From Methylovulum sp. (GTDB taxonomy: Bacteria > Pseudomonadota > Gammaproteobacteria > Methylococcales > Methylomonadaceae), in contig NZ_JAQTZU010000007.1 in NCBI RefSeq assembly GCF_028687615.1, positions 93,447 to 157,446 on the forward strand: DNA of 64,000 nt. The letters are read 5' to 3'. Below, in pieces: positions 1 to 10,776 of this stretch. The position numbers were made by a program, and so were the translations under genes. The notes under the pieces are model-generated. The model was not told the DNA's origin and searched no databases. It saw only the letters and a program-made list of their open reading frames with translations. Positions within the stretch are counted from its first letter, which is position 1. Every line of letters starts with the position of its first letter.

Positions 1-1
1 T

Positions 2-277
2 GCCGATTCCACGTTGGTCGAAGCGTCGCCCAAAACGGGGCGCACCCACCAAATCCGCGTCCATGCCGCCACCAGTTTGGGCCATCCGATAGTCGGCGAC
101 GAGCGCTATGGTCAAGATGAAGTCAACAAGGCTTTCCGTAGCCGTGGTTTCAAACGGATGTTTTTACACGCCGCCATTTTGCAATTTGAACATCCGGTCA
201 CAGGTGAAATGTTGACCACTTCAGCCCCATTACCTCAACAACTAGATAATTTACTAATTTATGAAGAAAGCATTTGA
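2..277 (+). CDS. rluC: 23S rRNA pseudouridine synthase RluC/RluD family, C-terminal part (5' truncated by window edge)
   Basis: Frame open from base 2; ADSTLVEASPKTGRTHQIRVHAATSLGHPIVGDERYG matches the RluA-family motif. Confidence 0.85.
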   Translation, partial: ADSTLVEASPKTGRTHQIRVHAATSLGHPIVGDERYGQDEVNKAFRSRGFKRMFLHAAILQFEHPVTGEMLTTSAPLPQQLDNLLIYEESI

Positions 278-908
278 TTTGATCATATTCGATTGGGACG
301 GCACTTTAATCGATTCGATAGACTGGATAGTCCATTGTTTACAAAAAGCGGGGGCGTTGAGCGATTGCGCCATCCCCGAACAGCAGGCCGCCAAAGATGT
401 GATAGGGCTTAGCATTGATAAAGCCATGCAGGCTTTGTTTCCCGAAGCCGACGATCAAAAAATCGAAAAACTGGTGCGCCATTACAGGGAAGAATATTTT
501 TCCAAACAACCCAGCCCGGATGATTTGTTCACGGGTGTTTATGACATGTTGGTGCAGCTAAAAGCGGACGGGTATTTACTTGCCGTCGCCACTGGCAAAG
601 CCCGCGCCGGTCTTGATCAAGCACTGGCTGGTACCGGCACGGGGGACTTGTTCATCACCACGCGTTGCGCTGATGAAACGGCCTCCAAACCAGACCCGCG
701 CATGTTGCATGAAATCATGGCGCACACCCAAGTCGATAAAACACGGGTGTTGATGGTCGGCGATTCCATCCACGATTTGCAAATGGCCCAAAATGCGCAA
801 ATTGCGTCCATCGCCGTGGCTTGTGGCGCACATAGCGAAGACTTCTTGCAACAATACAAGCCCTTGCGCTGTCTACAATTGCCTACGCAATTACTGGATT
901 TAATTTAA
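261..908 (+). CDS. HAD-superfamily hydrolase (phosphoglycolate phosphatase-like)
   Basis: DWDGTLIDS motif I and VLMVGDSIHDLQMAQNA motif IV. Confidence 0.85.
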   Translation: MKKAFDLIIFDWDGTLIDSIDWIVHCLQKAGALSDCAIPEQQAAKDVIGLSIDKAMQALFPEADDQKIEKLVRHYREEYFSKQPSPDDLFTGVYDMLVQLKADGYLLAVATGKARAGLDQALAGTGTGDLFITTRCADETASKPDPRMLHEIMAHTQVDKTRVLMVGDSIHDLQMAQNAQIASIAVACGAHSEDFLQQYKPLRCLQLPTQLLDLI

Positions 909-920
909 GGTTAAAATTTA

Positions 921-1889
921 ATGAAAAATCAACAAGATAACTTGAAAAATACTGCTGACGGAACCAATTGGGAGCGGGCAGTTTTAGAAAAACTGGCGTT
1001 TTCAGCACTTTCCGAACAAAAAGCCACCCGTCGCTGGGGGATTTTTTTTAAATCCTTAATGTTTTTATATTTGTTGGTGTTATTGGGGGTGGCGGTTTAT
1101 CCAAAAATTAAATTGGATCATAATTCATCCAGCCAGCATACCGCTGTCATTGATCTGGTCGGCATGATCGCCGAAGGTAAGGATGCCAACGCAGAGGATT
1201 TGATTGAAAGCCTGCGAGATGCCGTTAAAGATGAAAATACCAAAGGGATCATCATCCATGCCAATTCCCCCGGTGGTAGTCCGGTGCAATCGGCTTATGT
1301 TTACGATGAAATCCGCAAAATCAAAAAAGAGCATCCGCAATTACCAATTTATGCTGTCGTTAGCGATATTTGCGCATCCGGTTGTTATTACATAGCTTCA
1401 GCCAGCGACAAGATTTTTGTCAATCCTGCGAGCTTGATCGGCTCCATCGGCGTGTTGATGGACGGCTTCGGTTTTGTTGATGCCATGAAAAATCTCGGCG
1501 TAGAACGACGCTTGTTGACGGCCGGGGCGCACAAAGCCATGCTTGATCCGTTCTCGCCGCCTAAAGAAGATGAAACTGTCTACATGAAAGACTTGCTGAA
1601 CCAAGTCCATCAGCAATTTATCACCGCCGTAAAAGCCGGACGTGGCGACCGCTTAAAAGAAACGCCGGATATGTTTTCCGGTTTGGTCTGGACCGGGGAG
1701 GCCGGCGTAAAATTGGGTATCGCCGATGATTTTGCCAATGAAGACACCGTCGCCCGCGAAATGATTGGCGCCGAGAAGCGGGTTGATTTTACGCAACGGG
1801 AAGCGTTGATTGACAAATTGGCGGGGAAATTGGGTGCGGCATTTGAACGTGCGATCAGTAGTGTGTTGCAAACACCGTCTTTGCGCTGA
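921..1889 (+). CDS. S49 family peptidase (SppA/SohB-like)
   Basis: One N-terminal TM segment; HANSPGGSPVQSAYVYDEI and DICASGCYYIASASDKIFVNPASLIGSIGV. Confidence 0.85.
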   Translation: MKNQQDNLKNTADGTNWERAVLEKLAFSALSEQKATRRWGIFFKSLMFLYLLVLLGVAVYPKIKLDHNSSSQHTAVIDLVGMIAEGKDANAEDLIESLRDAVKDENTKGIIIHANSPGGSPVQSAYVYDEIRKIKKEHPQLPIYAVVSDICASGCYYIASASDKIFVNPASLIGSIGVLMDGFGFVDAMKNLGVERRLLTAGAHKAMLDPFSPPKEDETVYMKDLLNQVHQQFITAVKAGRGDRLKETPDMFSGLVWTGEAGVKLGIADDFANEDTVAREMIGAEKRVDFTQREALIDKLAGKLGAAFERAISSVLQTPSLR

Positions 1890-2041
1890 GGGCATACGCG
1901 CCTTATGCTTATTTTATGCGTGCAATTAAGTTATGTGTGCAATTAAGCGCGGGTTCAGGGTCATCGGATACCTTGTTGCAACAACAGAAAGAATAAACCG
2001 TTCTTTATGTATGGCTCCAACTAACCATTTCAGGAAATTTT

Positions 2042-2317
2042 ATGAAAAACCTCATTCAAACCACCATACTGGTGCTGTTACTGGGGAATAACTGTTTTGC
2101 CGAAGACGGTAACATCAACCCCTTACCCGCCGCCCAAACCATCAGTCTGGAGAGGGCCGCCAACCAAGTGATCCAGGACGAACATAACCGCCTACTGGGT
2201 GCTGAAACCGAACAAATTGACGACAAATCCGTCCATGTGATTAAAGTCCTGACCGAACAAGGCCATATCCGCCACTATAAATTTGATGCCGTAACTGGCC
2301 AATTGCTTGGCAACTAA
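2042..2317 (+). CDS. PepSY-domain secreted protein
   Basis: Signal peptide; ISLERAANQVIQDEHNRLLGAETEQIDDKSVHVIKVLTEQGHIRHYKFDAVTGQLL. Confidence 0.7.
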   Translation: MKNLIQTTILVLLLGNNCFAEDGNINPLPAAQTISLERAANQVIQDEHNRLLGAETEQIDDKSVHVIKVLTEQGHIRHYKFDAVTGQLLGN

Positions 2318-2341
2318 CTCCACAACACACGGTTACCTACT

Positions 2342-3016
2342 ATGCGTATTTTAGTTGTTGAAGATGAAATAACCCTTTGCGAACAAATCCAACATTTTTT
2401 TGCCGAACGGGGGTTTGCCGTCGACACCGCCCATAACGGTGCCGACGGTTTTTACATGGGCAAGGAATTCCCGATTGATGCGGCGGTGATAGACATCGGC
2501 TTGCCGGATTTTTCCGGCATCGAACTGATCAAACGCCTGCGTAAAAATAAAATCATCATACCCATTTTGATTCTGACGGCGCGTAGCCGTTGGCAGGAAA
2601 AAGTCGAAGGCCTGGAAGCCGGCGCCGATGATTATCTGGTCAAGCCTTTCCATTATGAAGAATTGCTGGCGCGGATCAACGCGCTGATCCGCCGTTCGGC
2701 GGGGCAGGCGCATCCGATCCTGACCCATGACAATATCGAACTCGACACCGTCGCCCAGGAAGTCAGCGTCTCCGGTATTAAACTGGAACTCACCGCTTAC
2801 GAATACAAGGTGTTGGAATACCTGATGTTCCGCAAGGGCGAGCTGATTTCCAAATCGGTGTTGACCGCGCATATTTACGATGAAGATTTTGACCGCGACA
2901 GCAACGTCATCGAAGTGTTCATCGGACGCTTGCGTAAAAAACTCGACCCCGACGGGACCCGCAAACCGATAGAAACCCTGCGCGGACGCGGTTACCGCAT
3001 TCCAGCCACATCCTGA
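2342..3016 (+). CDS. OmpR/PhoP-type response regulator
   Basis: Receiver domain plus winged-helix domain. Confidence 0.9.
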   Translation: MRILVVEDEITLCEQIQHFFAERGFAVDTAHNGADGFYMGKEFPIDAAVIDIGLPDFSGIELIKRLRKNKIIIPILILTARSRWQEKVEGLEAGADDYLVKPFHYEELLARINALIRRSAGQAHPILTHDNIELDTVAQEVSVSGIKLELTAYEYKVLEYLMFRKGELISKSVLTAHIYDEDFDRDSNVIEVFIGRLRKKLDPDGTRKPIETLRGRGYRIPATS

Positions 3017-3030
3017 CGCAGGTATCGCAC

Positions 3031-4374
3031 TTGCGCCTAAAATCCTTAAGTTTCCGCCTGCTCATCGCCGAGGGCTTGGCGCTGACCGTCTTTTTTGCAC
3101 TGGTTGCAGTCATCCTCGAACAAGGCTTTCGTGACAGTGCCGAAAAAGCCTTGGAAGAACGTTTGCAAGTGCAAATTTATTCCTTGCTGTCATCGGCGGA
3201 AATCAATAATTCGGGCGAGTTGAAAATGCCCGAACATTTGCCGGAGCCGCGTTTTATCAATCCGGGTTCCGGGCTTTATGGCTTTATCCAGCAGAAAAAA
3301 AACCAATTGATCTGGCGTTCACCGTCCGCCATCGGTTTGGATGTCATCACCCCGCCGCCGTTAAATGTCGGCGACTCGTACTTTTCTTTCGACAAACATG
3401 GGCGGTATGTGCTGCATTACGAGGTGTATTGGCAAAACATCGCGGGCATTGAGCGCGAATATACGTTTACCGTCGCCGAAGACGCCCAGTTCGTCAGGAA
3501 CCAGGTCGAACAATTACAGGAGACCTTGCGCGTCTGGTTGTTGTTTATCGGCGTGGTCTTGGTCACCATCCAATTTACCTTGTTACGTTGGAGCTTAAAG
3601 CCTTTGCGTTCCATCGCCACCGATCTGGAAGCTATTGAAAAAGGGAATAAAACCCATCTGGACGGCGAATATCCCAGTGAATTGAAAGGCTTGGTCGGCA
3701 ACCTCAACGCTTTTATCAGCATGGAGAGGGCGCATCTGGAACGCTATCGCAACAACCTTGCCGATCTCGCGCATAGTTTAAAGACCCCGCTGGCGATTTT
3801 GCGCGGTTGTGTGGAATCATTCAGCGCCAATACCGAAACGGTCAAAGAACAAATCTCGCGCATGGATGAAATTGTCGAATACCAACTGCACCGCGCCGCC
3901 GCCAAAGGTGGGCAGAAAACCATCAAAACCGTCGATTTGCCGGAGATAACCAATAAAATCATCGCGTCGTTAAACAAAGTCTATCTGGATAAAGGCATCA
4001 CCATCACCGCCGTTATGCCGGAGTCTTTGCCGATTTATTGTGAAGAAGGCGATATGTATGAAATTATCGGTAACTTGCTCGACAACGCCTGTAAATGGTG
4101 CAAGCAGAACGTCAAAATCAGCGTCTTGCTGAACATCCGCAATAACCGCCGGAATTTTTCCGTGTTGATACAAATTGAAGACGACGGCCCTGGAATCCCG
4201 CCTGGTAAATTTAACGAAATACTAAAACGCGGTGTCAGGGCGGATGAAAATATCCACGGCCACGGCATTGGCATGAGCGTGGTTTATGAACTGGTCAATT
4301 TGCTGGGTGGTAAATTGGAAGGCGGTAAAAGTGCGGCCTTGGGCGGGATGAAATGGGGGGTTTATTTGCCTTGA
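3031..4374 (+). CDS. Sensor histidine kinase (PhoQ-like)
   Basis: H-box LADLAHSLKTPLAILRG, N-box NLLDNACKWCK, G-boxes DDGPGIP and GHGIGMSVV; adjacent to the response regulator. Confidence 0.88.
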   Translation: MRLKSLSFRLLIAEGLALTVFFALVAVILEQGFRDSAEKALEERLQVQIYSLLSSAEINNSGELKMPEHLPEPRFINPGSGLYGFIQQKKNQLIWRSPSAIGLDVITPPPLNVGDSYFSFDKHGRYVLHYEVYWQNIAGIEREYTFTVAEDAQFVRNQVEQLQETLRVWLLFIGVVLVTIQFTLLRWSLKPLRSIATDLEAIEKGNKTHLDGEYPSELKGLVGNLNAFISMERAHLERYRNNLADLAHSLKTPLAILRGCVESFSANTETVKEQISRMDEIVEYQLHRAAAKGGQKTIKTVDLPEITNKIIASLNKVYLDKGITITAVMPESLPIYCEEGDMYEIIGNLLDNACKWCKQNVKISVLLNIRNNRRNFSVLIQIEDDGPGIPPGKFNEILKRGVRADENIHGHGIGMSVVYELVNLLGGKLEGGKSAALGGMKWGVYLP

Positions 4375-4424
4375 AATAGATCGTTTCAAGGCGTTGTTTT
4401 TATTTAAGATTGTTATCACTTCCT

Positions 4425-5040
4425 TGCTTGGGAAACCAACAGGAAAGGGTCGGACAGGTTTTCTCAATCGATACAACGCCGATATGTCTTCATCCCCATA
4501 GCCTTCCGCCATCAACCGTTCGTAGTCGGTAACGGTCATCGCCGACAAAGGGATGGCGACATGGGCTTTTTCCGCCATGCGTTGGCAGATTTTCAAATCC
4601 TTATGGTGTAAAGCCAGCTTAAAGCCCGGCGCAAACGCCAAGGCTTCTGTCACCGCTTGGTTGATGCCCGCACATAAGACTTGGTTGACCGCTTTGGTCG
4701 CTTGCCCGGAACCAGTAGGGCCGATATGGATAATGCGTGAAGACATGGCTTCCAGCACCGGGCGCACTTTGTCCAACGTATCCGCATCGCCTCGCTTGAG
4801 CTGTGCTTCGAGTTTTTCGCTATGCCCATACGGCAACGCGCTGTGCCGCAGGGCATTGGCGTCTATCTTTTCGCCATCCAGGCCGGCTTGGGCATTTTCA
4901 TCTCGTGCGCAAGCTTAAGGACTTGCCCAAACACCCCGGCCAATCCATTCAAAAAACGCCGCCGGCAGGTCGCCAAGGTGTCATGGTCGGGATGGCGGCC
5001 CGCTGCGATAAAACGAAACGCCACCGAAACGCGTCAACTG
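4425..5040 (-). pseudogene. Chimeric remnant: IS1182-like transposase fragment joined in frame to the C-terminal half of a 3-hydroxyisobutyrate dehydrogenase-family enzyme
   Basis: Minus-strand reading FRFIAAGRHPDHDTLATCRRRFLNGLAGVFGQVLKLAHEMKM, shift, LDGEKIDANALRHSALPYGHSEKLEAQLK followed by RGDADTLDKVRPVLEAMSSRIIHIGPTGSGQATKAVNQVLCAGINQAVTEALAFA. Confidence 0.8.
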
Positions 5041-5068
5041 ATGATATTAAATGTTTTTAAATCCTTCC

Positions 5069-6052
5069 TTATTTTCCCGCTATAAACGCATCGGCATAAA
5101 TGTCCTTAAGCGACGCACCTTTTAGATAAGCCATTTTTTGGCTGTGTTTGACCATTTCTGGATGTCCGCACAAATATACCCGCCAACCTTTGAGGCTGTC
5201 CTTGTCCGCCAAGGCGAGGTCATGGGCACGGCCTTGTGCAAAGCCAGGCTTGCTGTGTTTCTCAGATAGGCAGGCGGTGTATTGGAAGTTGGCAAATTTT
5301 TCTTCCAGCTTGCGTAGTTCATCGCTTAGATACAAACCATCCGCATTACGGCTACCGTGGAATAAATGGATAACACCATTATGCCCTTGGTTAAGTGCGT
5401 CGTTGATGATGCCATATAGCGGGGCCAGGCCGCTGCCCGTGCCAATCAATAGCAGCGGTTGCCCGTGGTTTCCTGGCAGGTAATAACAATTGCCTTGCGC
5501 TTGTGACAGGGTGACGGGGCTGCCAATAGCCAGTTCATCATGTGCCCAGTTGCTGAATTGTCCTTGCGGTAAGCGGCGGATGTGAAATTCTAAAAGATTC
5601 CCTGTTTGGGGGCTGATGGCGATGGAATAACTGCGCGTCAAGCCGTCGCCGCGCCGCAGGTTAATAAATTGTCCGGCGTAAAATTCCAGTGGGGTTTCGT
5701 ATTGCAACACCAAGCGCAGAATATCCGGCGCGAGTAGTTGTTTTTTGATGACTACGGCATTAACGGCAAACGTTTGCTGGTCGGGCAGGGCGACGGTCAT
5801 GTCCTGTTCGGGGTAACAGCGGCAAGCCAGGAAATAGTTTTGCCGCTGCAACGTGTCTTTAAGTCCGGTCTGGGAATTGGCGGGTGGAGCCACATTGAGG
5901 CAACGCATCAGGCAAGATTGGCAAACGCCTTGCCGGCAGCTATAGGGAATGCGGAGATTGGCTTTTAACAACGCATCCAGCAAGGTTTCATCGCCAGGGC
6001 AGGCGAATTGGGTTTCGCCTAAGCTAATTTGCGGCATGTGGCCCCCATCCAA
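5069..6052 (-). CDS. 2Fe-2S ferredoxin/FAD/NAD oxidoreductase
   Basis: CRQGVCQSC...C ferredoxin motif; RSYSIA FAD motif; LLIGTGSGLAPLYG NAD motif. Confidence 0.85.
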   Translation of the reverse strand: MDGGHMPQISLGETQFACPGDETLLDALLKANLRIPYSCRQGVCQSCLMRCLNVAPPANSQTGLKDTLQRQNYFLACRCYPEQDMTVALPDQQTFAVNAVVIKKQLLAPDILRLVLQYETPLEFYAGQFINLRRGDGLTRSYSIAISPQTGNLLEFHIRRLPQGQFSNWAHDELAIGSPVTLSQAQGNCYYLPGNHGQPLLLIGTGSGLAPLYGIINDALNQGHNGVIHLFHGSRNADGLYLSDELRKLEEKFANFQYTACLSEKHSKPGFAQGRAHDLALADKDSLKGWRVYLCGHPEMVKHSQKMAYLKGASLKDIYADAFIAGK

Positions 6053-6055
6053 TGC

Positions 6056-6442
6056 TTATTTGCCTAATACGTCATTGCGCGTGGTTTCTGCCAGCGTGGC
6101 GACTTGGGTCACCAAGTTTTCAGGGACATTCAATTCGCGTAAAGTGGCGGTCAGGTTTTCCATCACGGCATCAAAATGGCTGTCGTCCAGCCCCATTTTC
6201 ACGAAACGGGCATGGGCGTCACGCATGTCTTGCCCGGTGTAGTTGTTGGGGCCGCCAAAGGCCATCGTCAAAAAGGCTTTTTGTTTGGCGGCCTGTTGTT
6301 CCATGTCAACGTTGTCGAAGAAACGGTTGATACGGTAATCCGCCAGCACTTTGCGGTAAAAAATATCGACTGCCGCGTCGACTGCCGCCACGCCGCCGAG
6401 TTGGTCAAATAGGGATGCTGTGGTTGCTTGTGCTTCACTCAT
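6056..6442 (-). CDS. Truncated hemoglobin (group 1-like)
   Basis: SLFDQLGGVAAVDAAVDIFYRKVLADYRINRFF; FLTMAFGGPNNYTGQDMRDAHARF. Confidence 0.88.
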   Translation of the reverse strand: MSEAQATTASLFDQLGGVAAVDAAVDIFYRKVLADYRINRFFDNVDMEQQAAKQKAFLTMAFGGPNNYTGQDMRDAHARFVKMGLDDSHFDAVMENLTATLRELNVPENLVTQVATLAETTRNDVLGK

Positions 6443-6591
6443 GGTCTGCTCCTCTTGTTGTGTTTATTGTTATAGGTTTAGTTTGGTTTGGCTAAGCTGG
6501 TCCGCTTACCGTCAGAAAGTGTATCTTAATGCAAAAACTTATGCAATATTTAACTTATAAAAGTTTTTTATGACATAATCGTTACCAATCA

Positions 6592-7254
6592 ATGATTATC
6601 GGATGTACACAAATGTCACGGAAAATAAGTCCCCGCCAACATGAAATTCTTGAACAATTACTGGAAAACCGAGGTGGATTAAGTATGGATGCGCTGGCGA
6701 TGGCATTGGATATTTCCCGGACCGCGATACAGCAACATTTTGTGACGCTGGAAGGGGACGGTTATATCAGGAAAACGACGCTGAATAAAACAGCCGGACG
6801 GCCGGTGACGATTTATGGCATTACCGATAAAGGCATTAATTATTTTCCCAAGCAATATGCGTGGTTTGCCGAATTAATCATCAGTGATTTGCAGGAAGAA
6901 ATGGGCGAGGAGGCGTTTGCGGCTTATATGCAGCGTCTAGGCGGCAAATTGGCGGATAAATTAACAGCTCAGTTTGCAGGTAAAACGGCGGATGGACGCT
7001 TGCAGCAATTGTTACGGATCATGGCGGAACTGGGTTTTCAGGTGCAACAGGAAGTGGGGGCGGAAACAGGACAATCGGTGATTAAAGCCAGCAATTGCAT
7101 TTATCACGATGTCGCCCAACAACATCCGGCACTGTGCCAGTTTGACCGGGCTTTGATGTCTTCGTTATTGGCAAAAGAAGTGCAGCAGTTAAGCTGTATG
7201 GCGAAGGGCGATTGTGTGTGCCGGTTTAGCATCGACACGGATTTGGGGAGTTAG
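6592..7254 (+). CDS. SufR-like transcriptional regulator with conserved cysteines (putative Fe-S binding)
   Basis: N-terminal winged HTH; C-terminal NCIYHDVAQQHPALCQFDRALMSSLL...LSCMAKGDCVCRFSI. Confidence 0.75.
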   Translation: MIIGCTQMSRKISPRQHEILEQLLENRGGLSMDALAMALDISRTAIQQHFVTLEGDGYIRKTTLNKTAGRPVTIYGITDKGINYFPKQYAWFAELIISDLQEEMGEEAFAAYMQRLGGKLADKLTAQFAGKTADGRLQQLLRIMAELGFQVQQEVGAETGQSVIKASNCIYHDVAQQHPALCQFDRALMSSLLAKEVQQLSCMAKGDCVCRFSIDTDLGS

Positions 7255-7258
7255 GCGG

Positions 7259-7294
7259 TTTGTCCTCGTCTGGGTTGCCGCCGGCGAGGACAAA
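7259..7294. terminator. Bidirectional hairpin between convergent genes
   Basis: TTTGTCCTCG / CGAGGACAAA perfect inverted repeat between the regulator and clpX 3' ends. Confidence 0.65.
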
Positions 7295-7307
7295 AAGTAT
7301 TTTCAGG

Positions 7308-8588
7308 TTAAAGTGTGGAACCGGTTTTTTTCTGCTCGGATTCGTAAACCAAGTAGGGTTCGGAATGCCCAAGCACGACACTTTCATCGACGACCACTTT
7401 GGAAATGTCGTCAGATGAAGGCAGTTCATACATGGTGTTCAACAAGATGTTTTCGACGATAGTCCGCAAGCCACGGGCTCCGGTTTTGCGCTCCATCGCC
7501 TTACGCGCAATCGCGCCTAAGGAGTCTTCACGGAATTCCAATTCTGTGCCTTCCATGTCAAACAAATGCTTATATTGTTTGATCAACGCATTTTTAGGTT
7601 CGGTCAAAATTTGTATCAACGCGGCTTCATCCAATTCTTCCAGCGTTGCCACGATGGGCAGACGGCCGACAAACTCAGGGATCAAGCCGTATTTGATCAA
7701 ATCTTCGGCTTCCACTTCGGCGAATAATTCGCCGATATTTTTGCTGTCATCTTTGGATTTGACATCGGCTGAAAAACCGATGCCGCCTTTTTCGCTACGC
7801 GCCTTGATAACTCGGTCAAGTCCGGCAAAAGCACCACCGACGATAAATAAGATGTTTGCGGTATTGACATGCAAAAACTCTTGATTTGGGTGTTTGCGTC
7901 CGCCTTGAGGAGGTACGGAAGCAATCGTGCCTTCAATCAGTTTTAACAGGGCTTGCTGGACACCTTCGCCGGAGACATCGCGGGTGATCGACGGGTTTTC
8001 AGATTTCCTGGAAATTTTGTCGATTTCGTCGATGTAAACAATGCCGGTTTCGGCTTTTTCGACATCGTAATCACATTTTTGCAGGATTTTTTGGATGATG
8101 TTTTCGACATCTTCACCCACATAACCGGCTTCGGTCAACGTGGTCGCATCGGCAATCGTGAACGGCACATCCAGCAAGCGGGCCAAGGTTTCAGCCAACA
8201 AGGTCTTGCCAGACCCGGTTGGGCCAATCAGCAAGATATTGCTTTTAGCCAGCTCGACCGTGTCTTTTTTGCTTTTGTTACGCAGGCGTTTGTAATGGTT
8301 ATAAACCGCCACGGCGAGAATTTTTTTAGCTTTTTCTTGGCCGATGACGTAATTGTCCAGATTCAGTTTTATATCTTTGGGCTTGGGTAACTCGGTATTG
8401 CCAGCGGTGTTGCCGGATTCGTCGGCCAGTTCATCCTTGATGATGTCGTTGCACAATTCAACGCATTCGTCGCAAACATAAACTGACGGCCCTGCAATCA
8501 GTTTACGTACTTCATGCTGGCTTTTGCCGCAGAAAGAGCAATACAGCAGTTTATCGTCATCTTTGTTACTCATAATCGGCTCCCGCAA
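7308..8588 (-). CDS. clpX: ATP-dependent Clp protease ATP-binding subunit ClpX
   Basis: Zinc-binding N-terminus, [15 protein letters not shown] Walker A; start probably at [19 protein letters not shown]. Confidence 0.97.
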   Translation of the reverse strand: MREPIMSNKDDDKLLYCSFCGKSQHEVRKLIAGPSVYVCDECVELCNDIIKDELADESGNTAGNTELPKPKDIKLNLDNYVIGQEKAKKILAVAVYNHYKRLRNKSKKDTVELAKSNILLIGPTGSGKTLLAETLARLLDVPFTIADATTLTEAGYVGEDVENIIQKILQKCDYDVEKAETGIVYIDEIDKISRKSENPSITRDVSGEGVQQALLKLIEGTIASVPPQGGRKHPNQEFLHVNTANILFIVGGAFAGLDRVIKARSEKGGIGFSADVKSKDDSKNIGELFAEVEAEDLIKYGLIPEFVGRLPIVATLEELDEAALIQILTEPKNALIKQYKHLFDMEGTELEFREDSLGAIARKAMERKTGARGLRTIVENILLNTMYELPSSDDISKVVVDESVVLGHSEPYLVYESEQKKTGSTL

Positions 8589-8626
8589 GCATCGAACGAA
8601 CAGTACTATTTATCGAAATATCCAAC

Positions 8627-9274
8627 TTACTGCTCAACAGCCATTGCGCGGTTAGCCAGGACTTTGTCGATTAGACCATAAGCCACGGCATCATTGGAAC
8701 TTAAAAAATTGTCCCTATCGGTGTCTTGCGCAATTTTTTCGATGGGCTGGCCGGTATGATGGGCGAGGATTTTATTGAGTTTATCGCGGATGGATAAAAT
8801 TTCCCGTGCGTGGATGTCAAAATCCGACGCTTGCCCTTGGAAGCCGCCTAAAGGTTGATGGATCATCATTCTGGAGTGTGGCAGGCAGAAACGTTTTCCC
8901 GCCGCGCCGCCCGTCAATAACAATGCGCCCATACTGGCGGCCTGGCCGATGCACAAGGTGCTGACATCGGGTTTGATGAACTGCATGGTGTCATAAATGG
9001 ACATGCCCGCAGTGACTGAGCCACCGGGTGAATTGATGTATAAGTGGATGTCTTTGTCAGGGTTTTCTGATTCCAGAAACAGCAATTGCGCGACCACCAG
9101 ATTCGCCGAGTAATCTTCAACTTGACCCACCAGAAAAATGACGCGCTCTTTCAGCAGCCTGGAATAAATGTCGAAAGAACGCTCGCCCCTGGCGGTTTGC
9201 TCGACAACGATGGGGACCAGCCCGCCCGCCGCTTGAATTTCATTGCTTGGGTTTGTTGCAATATGTTTGTACAT
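8627..9274 (-). CDS. clpP: ATP-dependent Clp protease proteolytic subunit ClpP
   Basis: [11 protein letters not shown] and [14 protein letters not shown] catalytic motifs. Confidence 0.97.
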   Translation of the reverse strand: MYKHIATNPSNEIQAAGGLVPIVVEQTARGERSFDIYSRLLKERVIFLVGQVEDYSANLVVAQLLFLESENPDKDIHLYINSPGGSVTAGMSIYDTMQFIKPDVSTLCIGQAASMGALLLTGGAAGKRFCLPHSRMMIHQPLGGFQGQASDFDIHAREILSIRDKLNKILAHHTGQPIEKIAQDTDRDNFLSSNDAVAYGLIDKVLANRAMAVEQ

Positions 9275-9283
9275 AATTAATCC

Positions 9284-10585
9284 TTACCGTTGGTATTTTT
9301 CCATGACATCGCTAAATGGCAGGGTTTCTTCAGAGACTTTCGCTTGGGCCACCAGCCAATCCACCGTTTGATTTTCCAGCACCATTTGCTGGACATCAGC
9401 GAGGCGGCTTTTGTCGGCATAATACCAGCTTACGACTTCTTCGGGTGATTCATAACTTTTCGCCATGTCTTCAATGGTTGAACGGACTTTATTCTCATCC
9501 AATGCCAGATTGTTTTTTTGTATGACTTCGCCCAAAATCAACCCTAAAGCGACGCGGCGTTTGGCTTGCGCTTCAAACACATCACGCGGCAATTGTAAAT
9601 CTTCGAGGCTTAGTTTTTGCCGTTTTGCCGTTTCGACATACGGTTTCATCAGGTTCTCGACTTCTTCATCGATCAACGTGCTAGGCAGGGTGATTTGGAC
9701 TTTTTCGTACAAGGCATCCATAACCGAATTTTTCAGCCGGGCTTGCAGGGCGTTGGCCAGTTCCCGTTCCATATTGGTTTTTACGTCGCTACGGAAGGCT
9801 TCCATCGTGCCTTCTTCTATGCCGTAGCTTTGGATAAATTCGGCATTAATTTCTGGTAATGTCGGCTCTTCAACTTTGATGGCTTCGACTTCGAATTCAG
9901 CGGTTTTGCCTGCCAGTTTGGTATTGCCGTATTCTTCAGGGAAAGTGGCGGTAAAGGTTTTGCCGGCACCGGCTTGAAGGCCGATAAGATTTTCTTCAAA
10001 GCCAGGGATCATTTGCTTGGTGCCAATTTCAACCGAATAATTTTCGACTTTGCCGTTAGTGAAATTTTCATCATCGGCTGTACCGGAGAAATTGACGGTG
10101 ATGCGGTCTTTTTCTTGGGCTGGACGTTCCACTTCTGTCCAGGCCAGTTTTTGTGTGCGTAATTTTTCAATCATCGCATCGACATCGGCTTCTTCGACAG
10201 AGGACAAGCTACGGACAACTTCCATTTGCTCCAAGCCTTCCAGGGATATTTCGGGATAGACTTCAAATATGGCGGTGTATTTAAAACCTTCGCTTTCATC
10301 GACTGAGTCAATAAAAGGGTTTCCGGCAGGCTTTAGATCCTGATTCTGTAGGGCTTCGTAATAAGTTGATTGGATCAAGTCACCGGCGATTTCGCCACGG
10401 ACACGGTCGCCGTAGAGTTTTTTTACGATGTGTGAAGGGACTTTGCCAGGACGGAAACCGTCGACTTTGACTTCGCGGGCCAACGACTTGAAGCGTGTCG
10501 CCATTTTTTCCTGAACCACGGATTCTGGTACGCTGACTGTCATTTTCCGGCTTAATTCTGATGTCTTCTCGACAGAAACTTGCAT
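9284..10585 (-). CDS. tig: Trigger factor
   Basis: Full-length trigger factor homology, order tig-clpP-clpX. Confidence 0.97.
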   Translation of the reverse strand: MQVSVEKTSELSRKMTVSVPESVVQEKMATRFKSLAREVKVDGFRPGKVPSHIVKKLYGDRVRGEIAGDLIQSTYYEALQNQDLKPAGNPFIDSVDESEGFKYTAIFEVYPEISLEGLEQMEVVRSLSSVEEADVDAMIEKLRTQKLAWTEVERPAQEKDRITVNFSGTADDENFTNGKVENYSVEIGTKQMIPGFEENLIGLQAGAGKTFTATFPEEYGNTKLAGKTAEFEVEAIKVEEPTLPEINAEFIQSYGIEEGTMEAFRSDVKTNMERELANALQARLKNSVMDALYEKVQITLPSTLIDEEVENLMKPYVETAKRQKLSLEDLQLPRDVFEAQAKRRVALGLILGEVIQKNNLALDENKVRSTIEDMAKSYESPEEVVSWYYADKSRLADVQQMVLENQTVDWLVAQAKVSEETLPFSDVMEKYQR

Positions 10586-10691
10586 TTCTTTACTCCACGC
10601 ATTTAATAAGGATTTTTAGAGACGGGTAACGGCTCAACAGAATTGAAAAATGGCCGTTTGATAAAAAAACGGTCATTTTTTATTGAATAAG

Positions 10692-10776
<85 letters not shown>

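Noticed and set aside
1905-1950. Short direct repeat GTGCAATTAAG x2 before the PepSY gene
   Set aside because: Too short to assign function; could be chance
2351-2872. Minus-strand 173-aa ORF
   Set aside because: Antisense to the response regulator
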